Positions 8,722 through 18,486 of a stretch of 49,546 nucleotides of DNA are shown piece after piece. A program made the translations under genes and the position numbers. Each line of letters opens with the position of its first letter. Position 1 is the stretch's first letter. The stretch comes from Caldilineaceae bacterium. Lineage in GTDB: Bacteria > Chloroflexota > Anaerolineae > Caldilineales > Caldilineaceae. Location of the stretch: NCBI GenBank assembly GCA_022821585.1, contig JAJEDI010000091.1, positions 1 through 49,546 on the forward strand, written 5' to 3'. Under the pieces are notes generated by a model, which ran no database searches, was not told the origin of the DNA, and saw nothing but the letters and a program-made list of their open reading frames with translations.

Positions 8722-8766
8722 CGCTAGGCCGCCGCTGTTCGAATCTAGCGAAATCGAGGTAAAGAC

Positions 8767-9687
8767 ATGGACGAGCGAGTACACTTGTGGGAGATCCCGA
8801 CCGCCAGTGAGACGGTCATGATTGCCGGTTGGCACCAATGGGCAGACGCCGGCTCGATCTCGTCCGGCCTTCCTGCCTATCTGATTGAGAAGCTGGATAC
8901 GCGAAAGATCGGAGAAATCAGTCGCGACAGGTTTTTTCTGTTTCAGATGCCTGGCGCCCATCACCTTCTGAGACCGGAGGTACACACGAAGGAAGGCGTT
9001 GTTCAGGAGATGCGCGTCATAAAGACGGAGCTCTATTTCACCGAACTCGGAGACAAGGGCCTATTTATTTTTCTCGGTGAGGAACCCCACGTCAACGAAG
9101 AAGAGTATGCCGACGCTTTTTTTGATATCGTTGAAAAGTTGGGCGTAAGGCGAGTTGTGGCTGTGGGCGGCGTTTACGGGGCCATGCCCTACAACAAGGA
9201 CCGCGATATCTCTTGCGTATTCAGTCTGGAAGAGATGCGGAAGGAGATGGAAGAGTACGCCGTCCGGTTTTCCAATTATGAAGGTGGAACGACTATTGGG
9301 TCCTATCTCGCCTACCATGCCGGACAGCGCAACAAGGAATATATTTGCTTCCACGGATTCGTTCCCGCTTACGACTTTGGACAGGTGATGCTCCCGGCAC
9401 AAAGTGTTCGCATCGAAGACGACGTTAAGGCCTGGTACGACATTATGCGTCGAGCGGATTTTATGTTTCACCTGGGAATGGACCTTTCGGAATTGCGTAT
9501 TCAGAGTGATGAGCTGATCACTTCAATGGAAGAACAGATGGAGGAACTTTCGCGTCAAGCCCCTCAGCTCGACGTGAATGCGTATCTGCAGAAGCTGGAC
9601 GACGAATTCACTGAGAACCCCTTTATGCCTCTGGATGATGTCTGGGAGAGGGAGTTGGGTGACCTTCTGGACGACCTGGAAGGTTGA
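8767..9687 (+). CDS. PAC2 family protein (proteasome assembly chaperone-like)
   Basis: A 306-residue protein matching the PAC2 family: an N-terminal segment with AGWHQWADAGSISSG, the strand-turn LFIFLGEEPH, and VRRVVAVGGVYGAMPY with a conserved Gly/Pro turn. Eukaryotic PAC2 helps assemble the 20S proteasome, and archaeal and actinobacterial relatives are common in genomes with proteasomes. No proteasome gene is in this window, so its partner is unknown. The C-terminal ~70 residues are acidic and helical. It lies between the methyltransferase and LysK on the same strand with short gaps (45 and 36 bases) and may be co-transcribed. Confidence 0.8.
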   Translation: MDERVHLWEIPTASETVMIAGWHQWADAGSISSGLPAYLIEKLDTRKIGEISRDRFFLFQMPGAHHLLRPEVHTKEGVVQEMRVIKTELYFTELGDKGLFIFLGEEPHVNEEEYADAFFDIVEKLGVRRVVAVGGVYGAMPYNKDRDISCVFSLEEMRKEMEEYAVRFSNYEGGTTIGSYLAYHAGQRNKEYICFHGFVPAYDFGQVMLPAQSVRIEDDVKAWYDIMRRADFMFHLGMDLSELRIQSDELITSMEEQMEELSRQAPQLDVNAYLQKLDDEFTENPFMPLDDVWERELGDLLDDLEG

Positions 9688-9723
9688 TATACGCAATTCT
9701 GTCGATTTTAAGACGTTTTAGAA

Positions 9724-10932
9724 ATGCCTTTACTCTCCCGGAATGAAGCCGAAGGTCTGCTTACCCGCTTAGTCGAGATCCCTTCCTTCAGCGGCGACGA
9801 ATTGAATGCCAGTACCTATCTGGCTGACGCAATGCGCGCTATTGGATTTGAAAGGTGCGAGGTAGACGGCGCCGGCAATGCGGTGGGTGAGATCGGTCCA
9901 ATCGACGCCAAGAAGACGGTAATTCTGCTCGGGCACATCGATACGGTCTTTGGAGATATCCCCGTGCGCGTTGAGGAAGATGAGGACGGACCGGTCCTAT
10001 TTGGCCGGGGCGCGGTCGACGCCAAAGGGCCATTGGCGACATTCACGACTTCTGCGGCTCGCCTGGGGTCCGAGTGGGCTCAAAGGAACAACATTCGCGT
10101 TGTCGTTGTAGGGGCCGTTGAGGAGGAGGCGGCGACTAGCAAGGGCGCCCGGTTTGTACGCGATCGATTTGACGGCCGCCAGGAACCGGTCCCCGACTTC
10201 TGCGTCATCGGCGAACCGAGCGGCGCGACACGGGTCACACTCTTCTACATGGGTCGCATTCTGCTGGAGATGACGGCGGACCAGCCCATGATGCATTCGG
10301 CGGGCCCAAATCCAGGAATAGCGACGACGGCGGTAGACCTGTGGAACTGGATCGGCGGTTATGCAGCTAACTACAATGGCGACAGGTCGAAGACATTCGA
10401 CCAGTTGCGTCCCAGTCTGCGTGAACTACGTACGTGGACCGATGAGAAGATGAGGGATCTCGTATGGGCCAAGATTGGCATACGTCTGCCACTGGATTTC
10501 GATGTGGACGAGTTCCTGAACGAAATGTGCCGGTGGGCTCGAAAACGCGTCAATGAAAGAGACGTAAATCTTGAGCCACCATCCGCAAGAGACGCCGATG
10601 CCGCCCCTCAGAGACTCCGTTTCGGCGGCGAGGAGCTAGGCGTTGAATTCTGCTTTCACGGGTACGAACCTGCGTGGCGAAGTAGCCGAAACAGTCCGCT
10701 GGTGAGAGGATTCCTCGCCGCTATACGGGAACAGAGCTCTGAGCGGCCCCGGTTCGTGAGCAAGAGCGGAACCTGCGACATGAACGTAGTGGGGCCTGCC
10801 TGGCAATGCCCTATCGTGGCTTACGGGCCGGGCGACAGCAGGCTGGACCATACGCCCAATGAGCACATCAGTCTGAACGAATACTGGCAAGCCGTGTTGA
10901 TTCTCGAGTCTGCGCTGAGGAGACTGGTATAG
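9724..10932 (+). CDS. lysK: M20 family amino-group carrier hydrolase, LysK-like
   Basis: A 402-residue zinc peptidase of the ArgE/DapE/LysK group. Metal and catalytic motifs are GHIDTV (first His and catalytic Asp), GRGAVDAKGP (bridging Asp), VEEEAATS (catalytic Glu pair), IGEPSG (metal ligand) and the final His in HTPNEHIS. The segment KSGTCDMNVVG is typical of LysK, which releases lysine (or ornithine) from the LysW carrier protein in the alpha-aminoadipate pathway. LysK members are usually ~350 residues; this one is longer, with an insertion around residues 210-290. No lysW, lysX or lysJ is nearby, so another M20 substrate (for example succinyl-diaminopimelate) remains possible. Confidence 0.7.
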   Translation: MPLLSRNEAEGLLTRLVEIPSFSGDELNASTYLADAMRAIGFERCEVDGAGNAVGEIGPIDAKKTVILLGHIDTVFGDIPVRVEEDEDGPVLFGRGAVDAKGPLATFTTSAARLGSEWAQRNNIRVVVVGAVEEEAATSKGARFVRDRFDGRQEPVPDFCVIGEPSGATRVTLFYMGRILLEMTADQPMMHSAGPNPGIATTAVDLWNWIGGYAANYNGDRSKTFDQLRPSLRELRTWTDEKMRDLVWAKIGIRLPLDFDVDEFLNEMCRWARKRVNERDVNLEPPSARDADAAPQRLRFGGEELGVEFCFHGYEPAWRSSRNSPLVRGFLAAIREQSSERPRFVSKSGTCDMNVVGPAWQCPIVAYGPGDSRLDHTPNEHISLNEYWQAVLILESALRRLV

Positions 10933-11051
10933 GGGCCACTTCTTTCCCAGGTCCGGCTATCGAACTCTGTGGGCACCCCGAAGGTGAACCTCCGCGAACT
11001 TTCCTGCCTTGCGCTTCCAGGGCCGCATCCCTATCGTAGTCTAGCGCACAC

Positions 11052-11963
11052 CTATTCCAGCGGGCTGAGCCAGCGGTCGCCACCGCTGCCATCGGCTGCC
11101 CAGCCCTCCACCTGGTCATCGTCTGAACGAATCTGGTACCAGAAGTATCCGTCAGCGGCCTGGGGGCCGGCTACGACGGTAAAGGTCTCATTTGTCCTGA
11201 CGCGTGCAACGACAGACCCGCTCACGCCAGGCAAAGCGCGCACCGTAAGCTCACCGTTCAATGTGACGATAACCTGGTCGCCGATTTCTGGAGGGCGGTC
11301 GACAGGACGAGCGTCACCGACTTGCGGCGAGATCCAGTCCTCCAATCCCTGACCTCCAGCGACCCAACCGACAGTGCCCTGGTTGTCATCGACTCTCCAC
11401 CAGATATACCCATCAGAACTTATCGGGCCTTCCAGCACGGTAATGCGTTTTCCCTGTGCCAGGAGTGTTATTGGGGGAGAGGTGACAGTAGGCTGCTCAC
11501 GAACATTGAGTCCGCCTACAACGGTGATTCGCGCGGGTTCACCGATTGTTAGTGGATTCCGTACGACGATCGTGGGCGTAGGTGAGGGAACAGTCGTTTC
11601 AGTCGGGCTGGGGGTAGTCGTAGGCAAGGCTGTTGGGGTTGGTTGATCCGGTACAGGCGTCTCAGCGTCAGGTGCAGTGACGGGGATTTCCCTGGTGGGG
11701 GTAGGGCGGGGTTGAAAACTGCCGCAGGCAAGGATGGGGCCTACCCAGAGGAGGGCCATCGCTAGCAGGCCCCTAGTGAGTTTCCCTGCAGAGCTAGTGG
11801 GAACTCTACGTGTTATTGGTAGGGGGGGCGAGGCAGCTAAGTTCGGCTGCGCGTTCGAAAGAACGGACTGAGAGCAATTACCCGGAGATTCGACTTTCCG
11901 CTTTTTACAGGTATGCCTCGTGCAGAACCTGAAAAAAATCTCTGATTTGGAACCAGTGCCCAT
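11052..11963 (-). CDS. SH3-domain lipoprotein
   Basis: A 303-residue secreted protein. A hydrophobic stretch ends in the lipobox-like ILAC (Cys80), followed by a Pro/Thr/Ser-rich linker (residues ~85-130) and two bacterial SH3-like repeats at about 140-205 and 230-295. Each repeat has the pattern L(N/T)VR then DGY.WW/WYQ then GW. Such modules often bind cell-wall or glycan ligands. The ATG 11963 overlaps the serA stop codon by one base (TAATG), so translation is probably coupled. However, this puts ~60 basic residues before the signal sequence. The next in-frame ATG (residue 69) would leave only eleven residues before the cysteine, too short for a normal signal peptide. The true start is therefore uncertain. 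Confidence 0.75.
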   Translation of the reverse strand: MGTGSKSEIFFRFCTRHTCKKRKVESPGNCSQSVLSNAQPNLAASPPLPITRRVPTSSAGKLTRGLLAMALLWVGPILACGSFQPRPTPTREIPVTAPDAETPVPDQPTPTALPTTTPSPTETTVPSPTPTIVVRNPLTIGEPARITVVGGLNVREQPTVTSPPITLLAQGKRITVLEGPISSDGYIWWRVDDNQGTVGWVAGGQGLEDWISPQVGDARPVDRPPEIGDQVIVTLNGELTVRALPGVSGSVVARVRTNETFTVVAGPQAADGYFWYQIRSDDDQVEGWAADGSGGDRWLSPLE

Positions 11964-13564
11964 TACTGTTCGCGTAACTCGACAGCCTTCAGCCAGCGAA
12001 TGTCCTGAATATTGGCCAGCTTCTCCAGGACCTTTTCCGGCGTCTGCTCGTCAGTTCCCAACACCATGATTGATTCTCCGCGCGGTGCTCGGCGCCCAAC
12101 GTGCATGAAGCTGATATTCACGTCGGAACGGCCCAGGAGAGTACCCACTTTGCCTATCATTCCCGGTCGATCCGTATGCGAAGCCAGCAGAAGATTTCCC
12201 GCGGCGGGAAACTCCACCCAAAGATCGTTAACTGCCACAAATTTCAGTTCGTCCAACAATACCGTACCCAGGACGGAATTCGTCCCGCCGGCGCTGGTAA
12301 GACGCAGCGTAATCATACTCTCATAGCGTTCGTGTTTCGGCATCTTGCGTTGCACGATTTCGATGCCCCGGCTGCGGGCCATCAGTTCAGCATTTACCAG
12401 GTTTACACGTTCTTCCACGATGTCCGAAAGGACGCCGCGAATGGCGGATGCTACGATATAGGCCATGTCAAAAGCGGTCACTGGGCCGTGTCCCGTAATC
12501 TCAAGCCTCTTGATGCCCTTCTCGTCCATTTGACGTAAGAAGCGACCCATTCGTTCCGCAAGATCTATGAACGGGATGACTGTGTTCAGCGCAGTGGGGG
12601 GCAGGATGGGCGCATTCACGGCATGCAGGGCCGGCCTCCCCTGCAAGATGTCCAATACCTGAACAGCAACATCTTCCGCTACCCGGTCCATTGCTTCTAC
12701 CGTACTGGCACCCAGGTGAGGCGTGAGTATGATCCTGTCATCTCCTCTCAGCGGGCTATTCTCCGGAAGGGGCTCGGTCTCAAATACGTCGAGAGCAGCC
12801 CCTCCGAGATGGCCGCAGGCGACGGCGGCGGCAAGCGCATCCTCGTCGATTATTCCGCCGCGAGCGACATTCAGCACGCGTGCGCCCTCTTTCAACTGTT
12901 GCAGCCGGCGTGCGTCGATGATATTGCGCGTGGCATCGGTGAGCGGTACATGCACCGTGAGAAAGTCCACCAGCGGCAACATTTCATCAAGGGAGAGCAA
13001 CGTAACATGCCTTTGCGATGCGTACTCCTGGCTGACGAACGGGTCATAGGCGTACACTCTCATTCCCAACGAAAGAGCGAACTGAACGACTTCCTGGGCG
13101 ATTCGACCTAATCCAACGATGCCCAGTGCCTTGCCTCGAACTTCCGTGCCGACGAAAGCGCTCCGCTCCCACTCTTGCGCGCGTACGTTTCTATCGGCCT
13201 GAGGTACGTTTCGCGCCAATGCCATGAGCATGGCAATCGTATGTTCGGCGGCGGCGACCGTATTGCCAGTCGGCGTGTTGACTACAGTCACACCGGCTCT
13301 TGTCGCGGCTTCCACGTCAATGTTGTCAACGCCGGTGCCGGCCCGGCCGATGGCCTGGAGCCGCTTTCCGGCTCGAATGATGCCTGCCGTGACCTGAGTG
13401 CTGCTGCGAACCAGGAGCGCGTGGTACTCCGGAATCCGGTGTACCAGTTCGTCGGGTGACAGATCTGTGCAGATGTCAACCGCAATGCCGTTGGCGTCCA
13501 CGAGGGGTTGCAGCCCCTTCTGTGAAAGCTTGTCGCTCACCAATACTTTGAGACTCTCGGACAT
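11963..13564 (-). CDS. serA: D-3-phosphoglycerate dehydrogenase
   Basis: A 533-residue enzyme of the long SerA type, which oxidises 3-phosphoglycerate with NAD in the first step of serine synthesis. The N-terminal catalytic domain has GRAGTGVDNID. The nucleotide-binding domain carries GIVGLGRIAQEV (~148-159), the substrate Arg in NVARGGIIDEDAL, Glu in DVFETEPL and the catalytic His in TPHLGAST. An allosteric substrate-binding domain follows, then a C-terminal ACT domain (~460-533, from LLLASHTDRPGMIGKVG), the usual site for serine feedback. The ATG 13564 follows AGAAAGAAG. It is followed directly by the SH3 lipoprotein gene and preceded by argS 133 bases upstream. Confidence 0.95.
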   Translation of the reverse strand: MSESLKVLVSDKLSQKGLQPLVDANGIAVDICTDLSPDELVHRIPEYHALLVRSSTQVTAGIIRAGKRLQAIGRAGTGVDNIDVEAATRAGVTVVNTPTGNTVAAAEHTIAMLMALARNVPQADRNVRAQEWERSAFVGTEVRGKALGIVGLGRIAQEVVQFALSLGMRVYAYDPFVSQEYASQRHVTLLSLDEMLPLVDFLTVHVPLTDATRNIIDARRLQQLKEGARVLNVARGGIIDEDALAAAVACGHLGGAALDVFETEPLPENSPLRGDDRIILTPHLGASTVEAMDRVAEDVAVQVLDILQGRPALHAVNAPILPPTALNTVIPFIDLAERMGRFLRQMDEKGIKRLEITGHGPVTAFDMAYIVASAIRGVLSDIVEERVNLVNAELMARSRGIEIVQRKMPKHERYESMITLRLTSAGGTNSVLGTVLLDELKFVAVNDLWVEFPAAGNLLLASHTDRPGMIGKVGTLLGRSDVNISFMHVGRRAPRGESIMVLGTDEQTPEKVLEKLANIQDIRWLKAVELREQ

Positions 13565-13697
13565 TGCTTCTTTCTCTGTTTGCGTCGATATTGCGTTAAA
13601 GATGTACGTATTTCAATCTGGAGGAAAGTGATTCTTGCACTAAGCCGAAAGAGCCGCGCCTAAGAGTTGGCCAAATGCCTTTTCCTTGGTGAGAATC

Positions 13698-15425
13698 TCA
13701 CATTTCTTCCGGTGCGCTCATGCCCATGAGATTGAGTACTCTGGAAAGGGCTGTCCTCGCAGCCAGGATCAGCAGGAGCCGCGCCCGCGCCAGTTCCCGG
13801 GGAACGTCAGAATGCAAGACCTGACAGTTCTCGTAGAAGACACTGAACGTTTTTGTCAGGTCTTCGGCATAGTAGGTGAGATTGTGCGGCGACAACCGGG
13901 CGACCGCCAGCTCGATCTGTTCTTCCATTTCCAACATACGTCGAATAAGAGTAAGCTCTGCCGGGTCGGTCAGGAGAGTCACGATGTCGGCAGCGTCGGG
14001 GGGTACTTCCTCGGGATTGCGGTGGCCGTTCTGCGCTGCTCGGTGCAAGAGTGAGCAGATGCGGGCGTGCCCGTACTGCACGTAGTAGACGCGGTTTTCG
14101 CTTTTGCGTTGGACAGCCAGGCTCATATCAAAATCGATGCTGCTTTCCGGGCTGGTCGTCAATAACATGAATCGAACTGCATCGGGCCCCACTTCTTCAA
14201 CGACCTCGCGCACAGTCAGAATATCACCTGAGCGCTTGCTCATCTTCACTTCCTGACCATCACGGATCAGTTTGACAAGATTGTAGAGAAGGATCTTCAG
14301 GCGGTCCGGGTCCAAGTCCAGTGCCCGCATCACCGCACCCATGCGAGGAATGTGGCCCTGGTGATCCACCGCCCAGACATTGATCACGCGGTCAAAGTTG
14401 CGGCGAGCAAACTTGTCATAGTGGTACGCGATGTCGCTTGCGAAGTAGGTGGGGGCGCCGTTGGACCGCACAACCACTTCATCCTTTTCGTTGCCAGGGT
14501 AGTTGCTAGCCAAAAACCACACCGCCCCATCCCGCCTGACGACCTCGCCCTTTTCGGACAGCTGCTCAAGAAGCTTGTCGACCAGACCCTCTTCATACAG
14601 GGTCTGCTCACTGAACCAGCGGTCAAAAGTAACGCCCATCGATGCCAGTTCATCTTCAATGTCACTTACGACGATTTCGCGCCCGATAGGGCGCAGTGCG
14701 GCCATGGCATCGTCTGGTGCCAAGTGGGCGAGGCGGTCTCCCACACGTTCTCTGACCAACTTGGCATAGTCGTGGAGGTACGCGCCCTGGTAGCCGTTCT
14801 CGGGTACTTCCAGATTCCGCGCGGGCAGAGCGTCCTGCTCTTCGCAGAGCTGAATGTAGCATACGTAGAGGCTCTCGATGAAGAGCTGGAACTGCGTCCC
14901 GCTGTCGTTTACGTAAAATTCGCGTTGTACATTGAATCCGGCCGCTTCGAGTACGTTTGCAAGCGCATCTCCGAGCACAGCATTGCGGCCGCCTCCGTAA
15001 TGGAGGGGACCCGTGGGGTTGGCGCTGACATACTCGACTTGCCAATTCTGACCCTTACCCCTGTCGATGGCGCCAAAGAGGGGGCCTTGTTCAATGATTG
15101 ACAGGACACTTTGCTGAAGCCAGCACTCATTGAGTCGGAAATTGATAAACCCGGGTCCGGCCAGTTCAACACTGCCGACTAGCTGACCAGCCGGTATGTT
15201 GTCTACGATAGACTGTGCGAGCTGGCGCGGGTTGGCTTTCCGGCCCGACGCCTTCTTGATTGCAGAGGTGGCGAGGAGAGCGAAATTTGAGCTGTAATCG
15301 CCATGATCCGGCTGATTGGGGCGTTCAATCTCAACCGGGGGAAACGCTATCGAGGGCAAATTGCCGGACGACTGGGCGCTGGCAACTGCTTGCGTGACGA
15401 TTTGCCGAATTTGGTCTCGAATCAT
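13698..15425 (-). CDS. argS: Arginyl-tRNA synthetase
   Basis: A 575-residue class I aminoacyl-tRNA synthetase that charges tRNA-Arg. The N-terminal additional domain is followed by the HIGH-equivalent HYGGGRN in ANPTGPLHYGG, and by the KMSKS-equivalent KMSKRSGD. The C-terminal DALR-type anticodon-binding domain ends with TALSRVLNLMGMSAPEEM. Length and order fit the family. The start ATG 15425 follows GGAAAG. It sits between polA (82 bases upstream) and serA on the same strand. Confidence 0.95.
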   Translation of the reverse strand: MIRDQIRQIVTQAVASAQSSGNLPSIAFPPVEIERPNQPDHGDYSSNFALLATSAIKKASGRKANPRQLAQSIVDNIPAGQLVGSVELAGPGFINFRLNECWLQQSVLSIIEQGPLFGAIDRGKGQNWQVEYVSANPTGPLHYGGGRNAVLGDALANVLEAAGFNVQREFYVNDSGTQFQLFIESLYVCYIQLCEEQDALPARNLEVPENGYQGAYLHDYAKLVRERVGDRLAHLAPDDAMAALRPIGREIVVSDIEDELASMGVTFDRWFSEQTLYEEGLVDKLLEQLSEKGEVVRRDGAVWFLASNYPGNEKDEVVVRSNGAPTYFASDIAYHYDKFARRNFDRVINVWAVDHQGHIPRMGAVMRALDLDPDRLKILLYNLVKLIRDGQEVKMSKRSGDILTVREVVEEVGPDAVRFMLLTTSPESSIDFDMSLAVQRKSENRVYYVQYGHARICSLLHRAAQNGHRNPEEVPPDAADIVTLLTDPAELTLIRRMLEMEEQIELAVARLSPHNLTYYAEDLTKTFSVFYENCQVLHSDVPRELARARLLLILAARTALSRVLNLMGMSAPEEM

Positions 15426-15506
15426 TGTCTACTTTCCGAACGGCCGGCCTTGAACAGAGTGCAGTGCGAAGAACTTCAGTTTTGTACCGCTGGGCGCGGT
15501 GCCGTC

Positions 15507-18377
15507 TCATTGCACCTGTACTTGTTGAAGTGGCAACTCCTCCATGTCATACCAATTCGGTCCTGTTTCGACATCGACCCTCAAGGGGACGGTTAGCGCG
15601 AATGCAGACTCCATTTCACTGCGTACGAGCGGTGCAACTACGTCCAGTTCATCCTGAGGTACTTCGAGGACCAATTCATCGTGAACCTGCAGTAGCATCT
15701 TCGCTTTCAGGCCGTCATCCTGGATACGCTTGTGGAGGTTGATCATCGCCAATTTCGTAATGTCAGCTGCAGTTCCCTGAATCGGAGCGTTTATCGCCTG
15801 TCGTTCAAGTGCCTGCCTCTGGTTGAATGGAAGATTTCCCTGTAGTTCGAGGAAGATGCGTCTGCGACCCAAGAGCGTCTCTACAAATCCCTCTTCAACC
15901 GCTTTTCGAATGGTCTCATCAATATATTTTCGTACATTGGGATAGGTCGCAAAATATTGATCCAGAAACTGCTGGGCCTCGGTGGGGTCCATACTGGTTC
16001 GGCTGCTGAGGCCGAAGGCGCTAACGCCGTAAATCGTAGCGAAGTTGATTGTCTTGCCCAGTCCTCGATCCTCAGAGGTTACCTCGTCCAAAGATTTGCC
16101 GAACAGTCGCGATGCGGTCACTGCATGAATGTCCTGCTCTTGACGAAAGGCCTCTATGAGAGGTTCTTCCTCGGCGATATGGGCCAAAACTCTGAGTTCA
16201 ACCTGGCTATAGTCTGCTGCCAACAGGACGCAGCCTTCTTCCGCTTCAAAGGCTTTGCGGATTTCCCGCCCGCGTTCCGTGCGAATGGGTATGTTCTGCA
16301 AGTTGGGACCGTTGCTGCTGAGACGGCCCGTTGAGGAGCCCGCCTGACTGTAGTTTGTATGGACGCGGCCGGTGCCTTGGTTGACTAACAAACCAAGGGA
16401 ATCGACATAAGTTCCGCGCAGTTTTTCAAGCTGCCGCTGCTCGAACAGCAGATCCAGAAATTGGTTCTGCTCAGGAGACAGCCCGGTCGAGGACGCCTTC
16501 AATTTATCCAGTTCGCCGGCCGCAGTGCTGACGAATCCTGACCTCGTCTTTTTGAGCCCTTTGGCAGGGAATGCAAGTTCGTTGAACATAACAGAACTGA
16601 GCTGCTGTGTGCTGCGAAGGTTGAAATCGTGACCGACGATTCCCTTGAGTTGAGAATCGATCTCCTGTAAGCGTTGCACAAGCCTCCTGGAGAGATCCTC
16701 TAGAAAACCGGTATTCAGTCGAATCCCGGCCATCTCCATGTCGGCAAGCACGGGCAGCAAAGGCATCTCGACCGTTTCGTAGAGCTTCCATACCAGATCA
16801 CCGGCTGCCTTCAAACGCGGAGCAAGGGCGTCCCACAAGTGAATCGTTGCGTCCACGTCGGCGCCGCAATAGCTGGTAACGCGATCGATGTCCACCTCTG
16901 CGATAGAGAGCTGATTGCGGCCTGAACCGATCAACTCTGTAATTTCGGTCATTGTCCAGCCAAGTTCCGCTTCAGCCTGGCTCTTGAGGCCGATTGAACG
17001 ATTGGCCGGGTCCAGCAACCAGACGATCGTCATCGTATCGTGAATTGGTCCTTCAACCTGAAGTCCATGCCGACGGCAGACAACCAAATCGTATTTCCCG
17101 TTGTGCGCCACCTTCGGGAGATTCGGGTCTTCAAAGAAAGGCTGCACCGCCGCGCGCACTTGGTCCCAGGGCAGTTGCTCTCCGCTGCTGTGCGCGACCG
17201 GAATATAGCAGCCTTCACCCTTAGCCCAGGAGATACCCAAACCAACCAGGTCTGCGCTCATCGGATCCCGGCCGCTGGTCTCGACATCGAAGGACAGGAT
17301 CTCTGCCTGTGTGAGGTCCTTGCACAGGTTGTTCAGGTCGGCCAGGCTTTGAATGCACCGATAGGGATGATCCTCGGTGGCGTTCGCCGACGGTCGCCAA
17401 CCGGCCGTTTCTGAAGCAGAGTCATCGTCGGTGAAGAGTGTAGACTGCGCATGCTCGGATACCGACGAGTCGGCCTGTGCAACGGCATTGTCGCGGAAAC
17501 CGACTTCGCCCAAATGATCCAGTTCACGCTGAAGGCTGCGAAAATCCAGCTCTTCAAAAATGCGACGTATGGCGCCGCCGTCGTAACTCTGGAGGCGAAA
17601 CGCTTCTGCATCAAATGTGACGTCCACATCACAGACAATGGTCATCAGCCTCTTGTTGCGCCGTACGTCCTGCTCGGCGTCACGGAGGTTCTGCTGCGTT
17701 TTGGGGCCCTTTATCTCGTTGATGTGGGAGTAAAGCCCGTCCAGAGAACCAAACTGCTTCAGGAATCTAATTGCAGTCTTTTCGCCTACGCCCGGCACGC
17801 CGGGAATGTTGTCGGAGCTATCGCCCACCAGCGCCTTCATTTCGAGAAACTGTTCGGGGTCGAGGCCGCCGTAGCGCTCGGCAACTTCCGTGACCCCGTA
17901 GGGCATCGTGGTCGGGGAAGGGCCGCCGGAGGTATAGAGGATTTTGACGCGGTCTGCCACCAGTTGAAACATGTCACGGTCACCGGACAGGATCAGGACG
18001 TCATGCCCCTCGTCTGCAGCTTGGCGTGCAAGCCCGCCCAGAATATCGTCTGCTTCGAAGTTCTCAAGCGTCAGGATAGGAATCTTCAACGCTTCAAGCA
18101 CCTGTTCGATGCGGTCCATCTGGGGCCGCATTTCGTCAGGCATGGCGTCCCGGGTCGCCTTGTACTCGACAAATTCCTCGTGGCGGAAGGTATCGCCCTT
18201 GTCAAATGCAACTGCAACCCCGTCGGGCCGGTAGTCGCGCAGAACACTGAACAGCTTGCGAAAGAAGCCGAACACGGCGGTGGTTGGTTCCCCGCGAGAG
18301 GTAACCAAGGGTGTTTTCACACCGAAAAAGGCTCGAAACGCCTGGGAATGACCATCAATGAACAGATAGGTGGACAC
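15507..18377 (-). CDS. polA: DNA polymerase I
   Basis: A 956-residue family A polymerase with all three domains. The 5'-3' exonuclease (residues 1-~290) has LFIDGH, SGDRDMFQLV and GVPGVGEKTA. The 3'-5' proofreading domain (~340-535) keeps its catalytic acids: FDVETSG (Asp364, Glu366), AHNGKYD and YCGADVD. The polymerase domain has motif A ADYSQVELR (~721-729), motif B GKTINFATIYG (~774-784) and motif C VHDELVLEVP near 904. Proofreading should therefore be active, unlike in many relatives such as Taq polymerase. The start is GTG 18377 with a weak ribosome site. It lies upstream of argS on the same strand. Confidence 0.96.
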   Translation of the reverse strand: MSTYLFIDGHSQAFRAFFGVKTPLVTSRGEPTTAVFGFFRKLFSVLRDYRPDGVAVAFDKGDTFRHEEFVEYKATRDAMPDEMRPQMDRIEQVLEALKIPILTLENFEADDILGGLARQAADEGHDVLILSGDRDMFQLVADRVKILYTSGGPSPTTMPYGVTEVAERYGGLDPEQFLEMKALVGDSSDNIPGVPGVGEKTAIRFLKQFGSLDGLYSHINEIKGPKTQQNLRDAEQDVRRNKRLMTIVCDVDVTFDAEAFRLQSYDGGAIRRIFEELDFRSLQRELDHLGEVGFRDNAVAQADSSVSEHAQSTLFTDDDSASETAGWRPSANATEDHPYRCIQSLADLNNLCKDLTQAEILSFDVETSGRDPMSADLVGLGISWAKGEGCYIPVAHSSGEQLPWDQVRAAVQPFFEDPNLPKVAHNGKYDLVVCRRHGLQVEGPIHDTMTIVWLLDPANRSIGLKSQAEAELGWTMTEITELIGSGRNQLSIAEVDIDRVTSYCGADVDATIHLWDALAPRLKAAGDLVWKLYETVEMPLLPVLADMEMAGIRLNTGFLEDLSRRLVQRLQEIDSQLKGIVGHDFNLRSTQQLSSVMFNELAFPAKGLKKTRSGFVSTAAGELDKLKASSTGLSPEQNQFLDLLFEQRQLEKLRGTYVDSLGLLVNQGTGRVHTNYSQAGSSTGRLSSNGPNLQNIPIRTERGREIRKAFEAEEGCVLLAADYSQVELRVLAHIAEEEPLIEAFRQEQDIHAVTASRLFGKSLDEVTSEDRGLGKTINFATIYGVSAFGLSSRTSMDPTEAQQFLDQYFATYPNVRKYIDETIRKAVEEGFVETLLGRRRIFLELQGNLPFNQRQALERQAINAPIQGTAADITKLAMINLHKRIQDDGLKAKMLLQVHDELVLEVPQDELDVVAPLVRSEMESAFALTVPLRVDVETGPNWYDMEELPLQQVQVQ

Positions 18378-18486
18378 TTTTGCTTACCATGTTGAACTGA
18401 CTGCGCATTTCCACAGTCTGAACCGGGGAACGCAGACTTGAAAAGATACTCAGGATGGATGCCTTTACCTACTGGAGTTGGAATGC

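Noticed and set aside
17451..18395. Plus-strand open frame of 314 codons opposite polA
   Set aside because: It is a shadow of the polA exonuclease domains; the codon structure belongs to the minus strand.
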